From Chitinophaga caeni (GTDB lineage: Bacteria; Bacteroidota; Bacteroidia; Chitinophagales; Chitinophagaceae), in NCBI RefSeq assembly GCF_002557795.1, contig NZ_CP023777.1:496001-560000 (forward strand): a stretch of DNA of 64,000 nucleotides, given 5' to 3'. Positions 36,682 through 46,692 of the stretch are shown here, in pieces. Every line of letters begins with the position of its first letter. The stretch's first letter is position 1. The notes under the pieces were generated by a model. It saw only the letters and a list, made by a program, of their open reading frames with translations. It searched no databases and was not told the origin of the DNA. The translations under genes were made by a program, and so were the position numbers.

Positions 36682-36908
36682 AATGAATCGCAATTTTGGC
36701 TGATTGTACAAACATGCCTTTTTAGTTGCGTGAAGGGCATAGCAATCCCTTATGGCATTTGATGTCATAATCCAGAGGTTGGTTTCTGATTTTGGTTTAA
36801 TATGTTTTTACAAAGGGGAATGCAATAACGTACGCGATGATTATTGCACCTGGATGAAGTTTCGATTCCTCGTTACTGTTGAACTATATATTTGGTTGAT
36901 ATAAATAA

Positions 36909-37949
36909 CTATTTACAACCCTCGCCACTCAGCAACACGGTGTCCCCGGCCTGGATGTTATAGTTGGCATCTACTACGCCGCAAATCACCATCATTACAA
37001 CTTCCAAAGATTGCTCATTTGAAAACGTAGCACTGATCCTGCAATGCTTCAAGTTTTCGTTGGCAAATAAAATTTTACAATGATATTTATCGCCCAAGAT
37101 CACCGCTGCATCCTCCATGCTGATATCATCTAATACCAGGTAACGATCCTTCCAAGCAATTTCTTTCTTTACATCTACCTGCGACAGCGTGATCGTTTTA
37201 GCATCCTTATTAATCGCCAACTGTTGATCCGGTAATACGATTCCAAAATTCTCATTATACCCTTCTACCCGCACCTTCCCCCTGGTTACCGTAACGGTCA
37301 CCTTCGGTTGATCGGGATATGCTTTCATATTAAAAGAAGTACCCAAAACGACCGTTTGAATTTCGCCCGATTTCACGATAAAAGGTTTGGATTCATTCTT
37401 CTTGATATCAAAATATCCTTCCCCTTTTAAAGTTACCACCCGGTGCGTCCGGTTGAAATCCATATCGTATTCCAACTGGCTATTTTCACCCAGCAGCACG
37501 GTACTTCCATCCGGTAAGTGAACGAATTGTACATGCTTACTAACGATGGAATCCGATCTCACTTCGTTGTTAGCCAATGGTTCGCTGATGATCGGTTCAC
37601 GAACCCTGTCGAGCATATTCATCCATAATAAAGCAACGAATGCCACGACGGCTGCCGCAGCAGCGCTCCAACCCAGCGCTTTCCATACGGAAACGGATCG
37701 CTTCCGGGGTAAAATTTCAGATAAATGTTCTTCGGCAGAAAGTATTTTATTAACCATCTCGTGATACCTGTCGAAAGGCACGGCATCATCCGCAGTATCC
37801 TCTTCCCAGATAGCATCCATCCTGGCTTTCAACATCATATCATACCGGCCGCCTTTCACCATTTTAGACAACTCTTGCCATTCGAACGGAGTAATAGAAC
37901 CATCGATATATTTATCCAATAATATTTGCAACCTTTCCTTGCTATCCAT
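36909..37949 (-). CDS. FecR-family anti-sigma factor
   Basis: This 346-residue protein has a cytoplasmic N-terminus with an anti-sigma-like stretch (LLDKYIDGSITPFEWQELSK), a membrane helix at residues 91-112, a periplasmic FecR domain (VHLPDGSTVLLGENSQLEYD) and a C-terminal DUF4974 domain (LVLDDISMEDAAVILGDKYH). It should hold the ECF sigma factor encoded 84 bases upstream until the STN domain of SusC signals. The distance to SusC is about 230 bases, enough for a sigma-dependent promoter, though I see no defined motif. Confidence 0.93.
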   Translation of the reverse strand: MDSKERLQILLDKYIDGSITPFEWQELSKMVKGGRYDMMLKARMDAIWEEDTADDAVPFDRYHEMVNKILSAEEHLSEILPRKRSVSVWKALGWSAAAAAVVAFVALLWMNMLDRVREPIISEPLANNEVRSDSIVSKHVQFVHLPDGSTVLLGENSQLEYDMDFNRTHRVVTLKGEGYFDIKKNESKPFIVKSGEIQTVVLGTSFNMKAYPDQPKVTVTVTRGKVRVEGYNENFGIVLPDQQLAINKDAKTITLSQVDVKKEIAWKDRYLVLDDISMEDAAVILGDKYHCKILFANENLKHCRISATFSNEQSLEVVMMVICGVVDANYNIQAGDTVLLSGEGCK

Positions 37950-38033
37950 AACGTATTCATTGTAGCACCGGGGTATTATCCAGCCAGTATATATTAATAA
38001 GACAATTGAAATGGGAGGAGGGTGGAGTTTCGG

Positions 38034-38612
38034 CTAAAAAAAGTTTTTATGGGCCAGGATCAGGCTTACGATCAACATGCTTTCATTTATATATTTCCTA
38101 ATATATTGTAAGGCCCTGGCCATATGAGATTTCACGGTAGCACGCGAGATGTGCATCCTTTCGGCTATTTCTTCATGGCTCAGGCCTTCTGCACGGGCCA
38201 AGCGGTATACTTCCTTTTGCTGCGGGGGCAGTTTGGCCAATGCCGCCTGTAATATATCCTGGTATTGATGTTCTCTCAAACGGTGGTCGGTATTATCTAC
38301 CTGTTGTCCACCGGGAATGATCGATTGCTGATAGTCAGATTCGAGGGCTTTTTTCCGGAACAAATTCAAAACGATATTTTTAGTGATCGTTTTCAGGTAG
38401 GCATCCAGGTTATCAATATTTGTCATTTCGGAACGCTTCAGCCAGCATTTCAGAAAAACATCCTGCACAACTTCTTCTGCCATGGCATTGGAACGCAGGA
38501 ACTTGGAAGCAAGGTTGTATACCTTACCCCGGTAGCGGCTAAATAGTTCCGTGAAAGCATATTCACTTCCTTGCGCTAATAATGCTAATAACTGTTTCTC
38601 ATCAAAACTCAT
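38034..38612 (-). CDS. ECF sigma-70 factor
   Basis: This 192-residue sigma factor has region 2 (FTELFSRYRGKVYNLASKFL, AEEVVQDVFLKCW) and region 4 (LPPQQKEVYRLARAEGLSHE, EIAERMHISRATVKSHMARA). No region 1.1 or 3 is present, as usual for ECF factors. It belongs with the FecR and SusC genes downstream. A helical hydrophobic tail (SMLIVSLILAHKNFF) follows region 4. Confidence 0.94.
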   Translation of the reverse strand: MSFDEKQLLALLAQGSEYAFTELFSRYRGKVYNLASKFLRSNAMAEEVVQDVFLKCWLKRSEMTNIDNLDAYLKTITKNIVLNLFRKKALESDYQQSIIPGGQQVDNTDHRLREHQYQDILQAALAKLPPQQKEVYRLARAEGLSHEEIAERMHISRATVKSHMARALQYIRKYINESMLIVSLILAHKNFF

Positions 38613-38723
38613 GGCAATCAGCCAACAAAATAATAAAAAGTTAACGATTAAGGAATAGTAAAAGATTTGAATATATTCGATTCCCTTTTTTATATTTTAG
38701 CTGCCATTAGAATATCTCTATAT

Positions 38724-39023
38724 ATGAACTTAGAAACTTTACTGGAAGAACTGGCTACAGAATTTCCTGAAATGAAATTTAGAATTGGGAAAAGACTCTT
38801 CACACCATGTATCATTGCCCATCAAACCAATTATTACGGGGCAGATATATTCGTAAAAAAGAAATATATAATCGTTGAGGCCAGTATTCCGGATATGAGT
38901 ACACGTATTATTTTAGGCGGAGGCGCACTTATATTAAAAGCAAAAAAAGAATTTCATATCCCGGCACATTTGATATTTCATTATTTAAGTAAGAAATATG
39001 AAGATGTCAAACTCAGGCAATAA
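38724..39023 (+). CDS. Small hypothetical protein between two ECF modules
   Basis: This 99-residue protein starts at the ATG at 38724; the longer frame adds a hydrophobic lead that seems spurious. It contains FPEMKFRIGKRLFTPCIIAH, a strand-rich middle (FVKKKYIIVEASIPD) and a glycine turn (RIILGGGALILKAKKEF). No signal peptide or known domain is seen. It lies in the gap between two divergent ECF sigma genes and is transcribed toward the rightward one. I do not recognise it. Confidence 0.6.
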   Translation: MNLETLLEELATEFPEMKFRIGKRLFTPCIIAHQTNYYGADIFVKKKYIIVEASIPDMSTRIILGGGALILKAKKEFHIPAHLIFHYLSKKYEDVKLRQ

Positions 39024-39177
39024 GGGGAAATAACCCGTTAAAAAATTTATTTGGCCAAGCTAAATAAAAAATATTTGGCTTTTATGGCTTAACCCTTCTA
39101 TTATAAAGGTTAACAATAGACTGATATTTGAATTTTTAGCGAGTCTCTTTATTAACAATTAATAATAAGGTAATATT

Positions 39178-39774
39178 ATGCTGTTAATTTTACAGCATCT
39201 ACCTAGCATGACAGTAACTGAAGATATAGCACTCCTCTCCCTGGTCAAGGATGGTCACCATGATGCATTTAAAGTATTATATGATCGCTATGCCGGTGCA
39301 TTGATCCAATTTGCATATTCCAAAACCGGGGATACAGAAGATGCTAAGGATGCGGTACAGGAAGTGTTTATTTGGTTATGGCAACATAAGAATCAATTAC
39401 AATTCAATCATAACCAATTATCAATTGAGGCTTATTTAAAAACCGCTGTTAAAAATAAAATCCTCAACCTCATCGATAAAAAGCTCCGCCAACAAAATTA
39501 TTCTGACGCAGCTATGCAGCAATTCCTCTCGGAAATCCCTAGCGATCATAGCGTAAATGCCAAGGAATTACAAGCGATCATACAGCTAGAAATCAATGCA
39601 ATGCCTGCCAAGATGCGCGAAATATTTGAGCTCAGCCGCGACAATGGCTATAGCAACAAACAGATTGCCGGTAAGCTCGATCTCTCCGAACAAACGGTCA
39701 AAAATCAACTACAGCATGCCAAGCAAAGATTAAAATTGAAGTTATCCCATTACTTGGCGTCCAGCTTATTTTAA
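39178..39774 (+). CDS. ECF sigma-70 factor
   Basis: This 198-residue factor has region 2 (FKVLYDRYAGALIQFAYSKT, DAKDAVQEVFIWLWQ) and region 4 (MPAKMREIFELSRDNGYSNK, QIAGKLDLSEQTVKNQLQHA). The first ATG at 39178 and a second at 39208 are both possible; the second begins at the conserved part (MTVTEDIALLSLVKDG). The FecR gene follows after 65 bases and the TonB receptor after that, giving a complete signalling module opposite in direction to the one at 38612. Confidence 0.93.
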   Translation: MLLILQHLPSMTVTEDIALLSLVKDGHHDAFKVLYDRYAGALIQFAYSKTGDTEDAKDAVQEVFIWLWQHKNQLQFNHNQLSIEAYLKTAVKNKILNLIDKKLRQQNYSDAAMQQFLSEIPSDHSVNAKELQAIIQLEINAMPAKMREIFELSRDNGYSNKQIAGKLDLSEQTVKNQLQHAKQRLKLKLSHYLASSLF

Positions 39775-39839
39775 GGCTTAACAATTTGTTCATACCTCCT
39801 GCATAGTACTTTCTCTCGTTTGAATTGCTTTGTATATAT

Positions 39840-40826
39840 ATGAAGCCTTTCAACGAACATATTTTCAAAGAACTGTTGATTAAACATCGCAAAGGGAACC
39901 TGTCTCTTGATGAAGCAGCATTACTGGATGATTGGTTTGAACATTTACAAGTTCGAAAAGGAAATTGGTATGTAGATGAAGAGGATAAAAAAAATCAACT
40001 GGAATTATTGTGGCAACAAATTGATGTTAAAACCCGATCGCGGGATAATAGGTTCCGGTATACCTGGTACAGTGCCGCGGCCATAATATTGGGTATGGCC
40101 TGTTTCACTTTTTGGCCGCAACCTAAAGAACTGCCGCACGCGCGGAATAACGCTACGCAGGCAACAACCGAAGCCCGGCAAATGTTGGTATATACTTGTC
40201 CGATTGGCGCCACCCGCGTACTTAGGCTGCCCGATCAAAGTCGCATAACATTAAATTCCGGCGCCACCATCCGCTACCCAGTAACTTTCAGCGCCAAGAT
40301 CAGGGAGGTTGAACTGGTTGCCGGGCAGGCATATTTTGACATCAAAAGTCAGCCCGACATCCCCTTCCAAGTAAAAAGTAAATGGCTCAGCACGGTGGTG
40401 TTAGGCACTTCCTTCGAGATTCGCCTTCATAAAAACGACCGGATCAATATCGCTGTAAACTCGGGCAAAGTAAGGGTCAGCAGGGCAAATCAAAAGGTCG
40501 TCCTGGAAGCAGGGAAACAACTGTACGCAACCAATGATCAACAACCGTTCCGTATTTCTGATATCCCTCCAGAACAAGTGGGCAGGTGGCAAAAAGGTCA
40601 ATGGAGACTGGAATCAGCTTCATTCCGCGAATTATCAGACGCATTTGAAGTAATCTACGGCATTCCGCTCATTACGAATAACGAAAGTGTTTCGGGACAG
40701 ACTTATAACATCATTTTAAATTATCATACCCCGATGAAAGATATGGTTGCCGTATTAGCTGCCATTCACAATAATGATTTTATCATCCAAGAAGACAGCG
40801 TTGTCCTCATATCAAAATATCATTAA
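39840..40826 (+). CDS. FecR-family anti-sigma factor
   Basis: This 328-residue protein starts at the ATG at 39840 (the frame before begins with TTG). It has an N-terminal cytoplasmic helix region, a membrane helix at about 75-92 (WYSAAAIILGMACFTFW), a FecR domain (RVLRLPDQSRITLNSGATIR and LGTSFEIRLHKNDRINIAVN) and a C-terminal DUF4974 domain (WRLESASFRELSDAFEVIYG). It links the ECF factor upstream to the STN-bearing receptor downstream. Confidence 0.93.
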   Translation: MKPFNEHIFKELLIKHRKGNLSLDEAALLDDWFEHLQVRKGNWYVDEEDKKNQLELLWQQIDVKTRSRDNRFRYTWYSAAAIILGMACFTFWPQPKELPHARNNATQATTEARQMLVYTCPIGATRVLRLPDQSRITLNSGATIRYPVTFSAKIREVELVAGQAYFDIKSQPDIPFQVKSKWLSTVVLGTSFEIRLHKNDRINIAVNSGKVRVSRANQKVVLEAGKQLYATNDQQPFRISDIPPEQVGRWQKGQWRLESASFRELSDAFEVIYGIPLITNNESVSGQTYNIILNYHTPMKDMVAVLAAIHNNDFIIQEDSVVLISKYH

Positions 40827-40837
40827 AAAAAGAAAGA

Positions 40838-40856
40838 TGCCTGCTGGTAACAGGCA
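40838..40856 (+). other. Hairpin between FecR and TonB receptor
   Basis: TGCCTG and CAGGCA pair around a seven-base loop in the 67-base gap after FecR. No T-run follows. It may attenuate or process the transcript before the receptor gene. Confidence 0.35.
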
Positions 40857-40893
40857 CCTCTCAAAATCAGGTAATAAAAACTAAAACAAAAGT

Positions 40894-43800
40894 ATGAAAC
40901 TTAATGCAAAAAAGGTGATAGTCTTTACGCGATCGCTATGCCTTGCCCTGGCCGCCTGCGGCATTTCCCTCGGTACCCAGGCTCAAAACTTGCTACAGAA
41001 AGAAATCAGCATCGCATTTCACAAGGAAAAGTTGGATGCGGCGCTCAAAAAACTGGAAGCTCAAAGCGGTATCACCATCGGCTTTGATGCTAGCTCTACC
41101 CGCGGCTTTAACACGGCAGAACTAAACTTTAACCGGCAGCGGCTAGATAAAATTTTAACCGAATTATTACAAGGTACCGACCTCGGCTACAAGGCTGTCA
41201 ATAATTATTTAATCATTTCTAATAAAGGATTAGGGAGCGTTAGCGGCCGCGTAATCGATGAAGAAAACGGTCAACCGGTTTTCGGCGCCACGGTAAAAAT
41301 CGCTCAAAGCGGCGCCATCACCGATGAAGAAGGCAGGTTTACGTTACGTGTCGCGGAAGGGAATTACCAAGCAGAAATTAGTTCCATCGGCTATACCAAA
41401 AAAGTTATCGAAGATGTAAAAGTCATCGAAAATAAACCTTTGAATCTAAATATTACGATGAAACGTTCCAAGGGGCAGTTATCAACCGTTGTCATTACAA
41501 GCTCTGTTAGAAAAGAAAGCATCGCTTCGCTATTTACGCAACAAAAAAATGCCGCGATGTTATCCGACGGTATCTCCGCGGAACAGATCAGCGCCACACC
41601 TGATAAGCATATCGGGGAAACCCTTAAAAGAATTACCGGCGTTAGCACCAATGACAATAAACGGGTTGTCGTAAGGGGAATTGCCGAACGTTACAACGTG
41701 ACTTTACTGGATGGCAGCGTGTTACCAAGTACGGATGTTCAAGACAGGGATTTCGAATATAACCTGATCCCTTCCAATCTCATCGATAATGTTATCGTTG
41801 CAAAATCCGTAACGCCCGATATGCCATTCGGTTTTGGTGGAGGTGCAGTGCAGATTAACACGAAAGCAATCCCATCCCGAAGCTTCACAACATTTTCCGC
41901 CGGGATATCCGTAAATAACCGGGTTTTTAATAAAGATATATACGGCTATGCAAGGGGTAAATATGATTTTCTCGGGTTGAATGATAAGAGCAGGAACGTA
42001 ATACCCGGTAACCTCCAGCCATTGTCCGACTATAACCCGAGGCTCCCGGATGAACAAAATCCCATTTCCGCAGCCGAAGTAGGCGCTCAAAATAAAAGTA
42101 TCGGCGGACTGGAAAGATTGGGAGCAAGGATGTATAACGGTATGCCTTCGCAGAATTACCAGCTCAGTATGGGCCGATCTTACCTTGTTGGAAAGAAAAA
42201 AGAAAACAGGTTCGGTTTCGTAGGATCATTAAGCTATCGGAATACGCAAAGTAATGATTACATCTCGGAAATCAGGCGGGGACAATGGAGCCAAAGACCC
42301 ACGAACTACGATGATCCTAAAGATATCAATACCGGCAATACTTATGGATTCAATACCACGGTGGGATTGTTATTAAACACGGGATACAGAAGCAAAAACC
42401 ATCAAATCACTATCCATAATATCTATACCAGGATGTTTGATGATAAGTTCAACAGGTATAAAGGTTGGTCACATGAAAACCCGAAGAACTCCAGCAACCT
42501 TTATCCAGATATACAGGAAGATGACCGACCCAAATTCGTAACGCTATTACAGAACAAAATCAGCGGCAAGCACCAAGTAAAACCCGTCACGATCAAGTGG
42601 TCCTTTGCCAGGGCCATGTTAAGCTCATTGGAAACGGATGCCGTATCAGCGTTGTTAAAAGGCAGGGAATACGGTAATAAAGCGCCCTTCTACGAATATA
42701 GTCCCGGCGCAGCCAGTGAGCCCGGTTTCGGGATATTACATAGGGATCGCTATAATTACGAAGAAGAGAATTTATCCGGTACATTCAGCGCCGCCGTGCC
42801 CTTTAAACTCGGTAGCACGCAACATAGCTTTAAAGTTGGCGGGAACTTCTTATCAAAACATGCCAACTACAAATGGAATATATTACCCATTGTTACCGCG
42901 GATTACACGCATAAATACAACATTATTCCTATCCAGGAATGGGGTGATTATATGACAATGGATAACCCGACAAAAGATATCTTCTACTATCCCGCCAATT
43001 TCTCCCTCAACGAATTTGAAGGAAAATCAATTAACAAAGCCTTCTATGCTATGTTCGACCAAAAACTGTTGCCGAACCTGCGTGTAGTTTGGGGAGTAAG
43101 GGCCGATCACTTCAAACTGGACACTTTAAAAAATGCTGCCAGTAGCAAGGAGGATCTTACCCGTGTTGTTATGTTCGACGATTCCCTGGAATGGTATATC
43201 CTTCCTTCGGCCAATATTACGTTTACCCCCGTCAAGGATTTTAATATCCGCGCATCATATAGCAAGAGCGTGGTGAGGCCGGGCCTGATGGAAAATGCGC
43301 GTTTCTCAAGGTATAATCCTTCCTGGGGCAGTGTATTAAAAACAAATGGTGTTGTCAGCACATTAATAACCAACTACGATGCAAAATTGGAATGGTTTCC
43401 CGGCGCCGGCGAAATTGTCTCTGCCGGGTATTTCTACAAGTATTTCGACAAACCGGCCGAGTTTTATAGGGATGATCCCTACAATAATGGAAGCGGGCTG
43501 ATCGTGGTGACCAATTCAGATTGGGCAAAAGTTCACGGCTGGGAATTCGAACTGAGGAAAAGCCTGGGCTTTATTGCCCAATCATCCAAAATACTACGCG
43601 ACATTTATATCAACGGTAACCTGACTTTACAACACTCCGTAGTAAGGGCGCGGAACCGGCACATTTTTACCGATGCCGAAGGGAAAGATTCGATCACCTA
43701 TACATACTTAAAATACCCCAGGGCTTTATTTGGTCAAGTGCCGGTATTATACAACTTGGGCATTCGTTACATGGGTGAAAAACTTGGTGTCAACGTAGTT

Positions 43801-44208
43801 TTCAACCACACCGGGTATAAAACATTCATCACCGGGAGCGACCCGAACCTGGTAGAATACGAAAGGCCACGCGATCAACTGGATGCCCAGTTGAGCTATA
43901 ACCTGCTGAAAGGAAAATTACAAGCCAAGTTCAACATCAGCAATATCCTCGATGCACCTTTCCGGTTCTTCATCAATGACCATACCACTTACGAATATAA
44001 GCCGGGTATGGAAGATGCTAAGAATTGGCCTAAGAATGCTGAATGGCAAGATGTGTATCGCTACAAATGGGGCTTTTCAGAAAAATATGAAAAAGGATAC
44101 ATAGGAACCAACGGCGATAGTGATATCATGCAAAATATTGGTGATCGTAATACTTTCACCCGCTATACAGGTACGTCCTTTAGTTTTTCATTAAGCTATA
44201 ATTTCTAA
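40894..44208 (+). CDS. TonB-dependent receptor with STN and carboxypeptidase-like domains
   Basis: This 1104-residue outer-membrane receptor has a signal peptide, an STN domain (ISIAFHKEKLDAALKKLEAQ), a carboxypeptidase-regulatory-like domain (VSGRVIDEENGQPVFGATVK), a plug (GETLKRITGVSTNDNKRVVV with VRGIAERYNVTLLDG) and a barrel ending in FSFSLSYNF. It lacks the SusC signature and has no SusD partner, so it is a single-component receptor of the FhuA/CirA-like Bacteroidota group. The lipoprotein gene 18 bases downstream is its likely co-receptor. The ligand is unknown; siderophore, cobalamin-like or oligopeptide are all possible. Confidence 0.9.
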   Translation: MKLNAKKVIVFTRSLCLALAACGISLGTQAQNLLQKEISIAFHKEKLDAALKKLEAQSGITIGFDASSTRGFNTAELNFNRQRLDKILTELLQGTDLGYKAVNNYLIISNKGLGSVSGRVIDEENGQPVFGATVKIAQSGAITDEEGRFTLRVAEGNYQAEISSIGYTKKVIEDVKVIENKPLNLNITMKRSKGQLSTVVITSSVRKESIASLFTQQKNAAMLSDGISAEQISATPDKHIGETLKRITGVSTNDNKRVVVRGIAERYNVTLLDGSVLPSTDVQDRDFEYNLIPSNLIDNVIVAKSVTPDMPFGFGGGAVQINTKAIPSRSFTTFSAGISVNNRVFNKDIYGYARGKYDFLGLNDKSRNVIPGNLQPLSDYNPRLPDEQNPISAAEVGAQNKSIGGLERLGARMYNGMPSQNYQLSMGRSYLVGKKKENRFGFVGSLSYRNTQSNDYISEIRRGQWSQRPTNYDDPKDINTGNTYGFNTTVGLLLNTGYRSKNHQITIHNIYTRMFDDKFNRYKGWSHENPKNSSNLYPDIQEDDRPKFVTLLQNKISGKHQVKPVTIKWSFARAMLSSLETDAVSALLKGREYGNKAPFYEYSPGAASEPGFGILHRDRYNYEEENLSGTFSAAVPFKLGSTQHSFKVGGNFLSKHANYKWNILPIVTADYTHKYNIIPIQEWGDYMTMDNPTKDIFYYPANFSLNEFEGKSINKAFYAMFDQKLLPNLRVVWGVRADHFKLDTLKNAASSKEDLTRVVMFDDSLEWYILPSANITFTPVKDFNIRASYSKSVVRPGLMENARFSRYNPSWGSVLKTNGVVSTLITNYDAKLEWFPGAGEIVSAGYFYKYFDKPAEFYRDDPYNNGSGLIVVTNSDWAKVHGWEFELRKSLGFIAQSSKILRDIYINGNLTLQHSVVRARNRHIFTDAEGKDSITYTYLKYPRALFGQVPVLYNLGIRYMGEKLGVNVVFNHTGYKTFITGSDPNLVEYERPRDQLDAQLSYNLLKGKLQAKFNISNILDAPFRFFINDHTTYEYKPGMEDAKNWPKNAEWQDVYRYKWGFSEKYEKGYIGTNGDSDIMQNIGDRNTFTRYTGTSFSFSLSYNF

Positions 44209-44226
44209 CAGTTAAAAATCCCAACG

Positions 44227-45036
44227 ATGAAAAAAAGAACTTACATTATAAATACATTAGCCTTGCTGATCATCTTAGGTCTGGCTAGCTGCGACAAAGA
44301 AGGAGATAAAGTTGTTCCGAATATATTAGCATTAAAGCCCTTCCAGATGAGTGGATTCGTTATTGGCGATACCTTGGAGCAGTATTTTGACAATCAAAAA
44401 GTGAGAGAATTATACGGCAGGAACATCACCTATTCCAATTTTTTATTTGATAAAGATGTGATGGAAATGGAATTCAGGAGTAAAAGAAGCGGCAAGGTTG
44501 TTCATACGCAACAATTCAATATTAAAAACGATAGCGCGATCGTACCGAATTTCTATTATGATGGAAAACAATTCTCTGGTACCTACGATTACCCGGCTGT
44601 AGAAGGAACAAAATTCCTGGTAAACTTCTATGCGGACCTTCCGGCAGATGCGGCCCCCATGGATATTGTAATCGAAGCAGAGGAAATTATTTACGATTAT
44701 TCCACACCGCCATACATGTTTACCATTAATTCATATACGATTCCATTGGTTCAAAATATCAATCCAAGGGAATGGACGGAATATATCGAAATAAAATTAT
44801 CCGGTATCGAAAAAACCGATCCCGAATCACAAATTCAAGCCTATGTATTCATGAAGAAGTCGGGTAGCGATGAATATTATTGTAATAACAGCAGGAACTT
44901 CAGTTATATTGGCGTTCAAATGCCCGGTGAATATACAACACAAGGACTAGTTGCCAGTTGGTACCTGGGTTATACCGATCAAAATTCAAACATATCCATT
45001 GAACCACAAATCAATTTAGTGGACATTTTCAGATAG
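44227..45036 (+). CDS. Lipoprotein partner of the TonB receptor
   Basis: This 269-residue lipoprotein has the lipobox LGLASC (Cys22) and a beta-rich body with no family that I recognise. Strand-like segments include VMEMEFRSKRSGKVVHTQQF and FLVNFYADLPADAAPMDIVI. It starts 18 bases after the receptor stop and should be co-transcribed. The position suggests an outer-membrane surface protein that captures the ligand or shields the receptor (inference). Confidence 0.75.
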   Translation: MKKRTYIINTLALLIILGLASCDKEGDKVVPNILALKPFQMSGFVIGDTLEQYFDNQKVRELYGRNITYSNFLFDKDVMEMEFRSKRSGKVVHTQQFNIKNDSAIVPNFYYDGKQFSGTYDYPAVEGTKFLVNFYADLPADAAPMDIVIEAEEIIYDYSTPPYMFTINSYTIPLVQNINPREWTEYIEIKLSGIEKTDPESQIQAYVFMKKSGSDEYYCNNSRNFSYIGVQMPGEYTTQGLVASWYLGYTDQNSNISIEPQINLVDIFR

Positions 45037-45088
45037 TACTTCAAAACCTATACCCTAGCTAGCTGCATTTTAACGACGCACTATTATG

Positions 45089-45121
45089 AACCGGTTGACA
45101 TTTAGTTGGCCGGTTTCATTT
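45089..45121 (+). terminator. Weak terminator-like hairpin
   Basis: AACCGG (45089) and CCGGTT (45110) pair, followed by TTCATTTTAT. The loop is 15 bases, so the structure is modest. It lies about 50 bases after the lipoprotein stop and before the convergent gene. Confidence 0.4.
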
Positions 45122-45137
45122 TATCCCTGCCCGTTTC

Positions 45138-45635
45138 TCAACCCACTATCTTATAATTCACAATAAACTTAACGCCAGGTAATAATTGCTTCAACCGGCT
45201 AACCTTGTTTATAATTTCCGCTTCGGAAGCGTCAGAAGAAAGATACAATTCCTTCAAACTGCTACTGCCCGATAAACCATCGATGTCATCTAAGGATATT
45301 CCCGTGCCTGCAAGGTGTAACAATTCCAAACCCGGTAGCTTGGACAGTACCGGTGTACTCCTGGCAGTAATCTCCCTACAGCCTTTCAATCTTAACTCTT
45401 TAACATATTCCAGGTTGAGAAAATGTTCAGCACCAACATCAGAAACATCCGTATAATCCAAATCGAGAAAATCGATCCTTTTAAACCGGTTTAATAAATA
45501 CCCTAACCCTTCATCGTCCAGGTTCGTTTCCCTGAAATTAATGCTGTTGGTATGCGGGCCCAATTGTTTAGCTTGTTCTAAAGAGATACCGTAAAACTTC
45601 TCCCAAAACCTCTTTTCAGATTTATTTTTTGACAT
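45138..45635 (-). CDS. Leucine-rich-repeat protein
   Basis: This 165-residue soluble protein contains about four leucine-rich repeats: FKRIDFLDLDYTDVSDVGAE, LEYVKELRLKGCREI, LPGLELLHLAGTGISLDDID and SSLKELYLSSDASEAE. Spacing is about 23-25 residues. There is no signal peptide, so it is cytoplasmic. Such repeats bind proteins; the partner is unknown. It is transcribed alone. Confidence 0.75.
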   Translation of the reverse strand: MSKNKSEKRFWEKFYGISLEQAKQLGPHTNSINFRETNLDDEGLGYLLNRFKRIDFLDLDYTDVSDVGAEHFLNLEYVKELRLKGCREITARSTPVLSKLPGLELLHLAGTGISLDDIDGLSGSSSLKELYLSSDASEAEIINKVSRLKQLLPGVKFIVNYKIVG

Positions 45636-45818
45636 GGTATATGTTAGTAAAGAACGATTAGAATGTAAGTTAATTTACTAATTATTCCGCTGAAAGCCCA
45701 GTATTTGTTTCCTAGCAGATCAAGCCATATTCGTCCGGCTTACTAATACATTTTCATTAATTTCGTGTTACACCCTTGGTTAATTGCTAATGGGCGGCAT
45801 CAGATCATAACAGGCTCC

Positions 45819-46652
45819 ATGAAGTACCCAAAAATATACCATCGAGAATACGAAGTTCCGGAAAATACCCGGGATGCCATCAATTGTATTTGGTATAGTA
45901 AAATACTTTTCACAAAGCAATTAACAAGTTATGAGATTATCCCGGATGGCTATACCGAAATAACCTTTCATTTTGGTGAACCTTGCTACGTATCAATCGA
46001 TGGAACCTTGCAGCCATTACCTTCTCCAAGCATGATGGGCTTATTTAACAAACCGGTTCATTTACATTCGGAAAATCAACTGGAAGTTCTAGGCATCCGG
46101 TGTTTTCCTTGGACGGTCTTCGACCTGCTTGATATACCATCAACGAAAAAGTCAATACACATATTCGAGCATCCGCTTGCAAAGCTTCAAGATGAATTGT
46201 CGATGTTTGTTGAAGCAGGAAATATAACGGCAGCTGTACATCTACTCACCCGGTATTTTGCAAAGGCAAGGGAAAATGTAGCCATCGATAGCCTTTTATC
46301 AAAGGCCGGGATAGCCATGAGAGCGGCCAATGGCAATATGCCCGTTAACCAAGTAGCTTCAAAAGCCCACGCAACGGTACGGACGCTGGAGCGGAAATTT
46401 AAAAAATCATCCGGTTACACCGTAAAAGACGTATCCAGTTTGATGCGCTTCGAAAAAGTACGCAACGAGCTATGGTCACATCCCGATGCCAATATTGCCG
46501 GCTTGGCCATCGATGCCGGTTATACAGACCAAGCGCACCTTAGCAGGGAATTTAAACGATTCAGCGGCACTACCCCGGCAGTATTTGCCAGGGAAGCATT
46601 GAAAAGACAGGAAGTTACGGACAGGGATTTTGTCGCATTTGTACAATCCTGA
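45819..46652 (+). CDS. AraC-family regulator with DUF6597-type sensor
   Basis: This 277-residue regulator starts at the ATG at 45819; the longer frame begins at GTG. The N-terminal domain (YEIIPDGYTEITFHFG and LEVLGIRCFPWTVFDLLDIP) matches the DUF6597-like sensor. The C-terminal double helix-turn-helix reads MPVNQVASKAHATVRTLERK and IAGLAIDAGYTDQAHLSREF. The FAD monooxygenase gene starts 40 bases downstream on the same strand, so it is the likely target. Confidence 0.88.
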   Translation: MKYPKIYHREYEVPENTRDAINCIWYSKILFTKQLTSYEIIPDGYTEITFHFGEPCYVSIDGTLQPLPSPSMMGLFNKPVHLHSENQLEVLGIRCFPWTVFDLLDIPSTKKSIHIFEHPLAKLQDELSMFVEAGNITAAVHLLTRYFAKARENVAIDSLLSKAGIAMRAANGNMPVNQVASKAHATVRTLERKFKKSSGYTVKDVSSLMRFEKVRNELWSHPDANIAGLAIDAGYTDQAHLSREFKRFSGTTPAVFAREALKRQEVTDRDFVAFVQS

Positions 46653-46692
46653 CTCCAGGACAAGTCTGAATTTTGTGTTTCAATCATACTTG

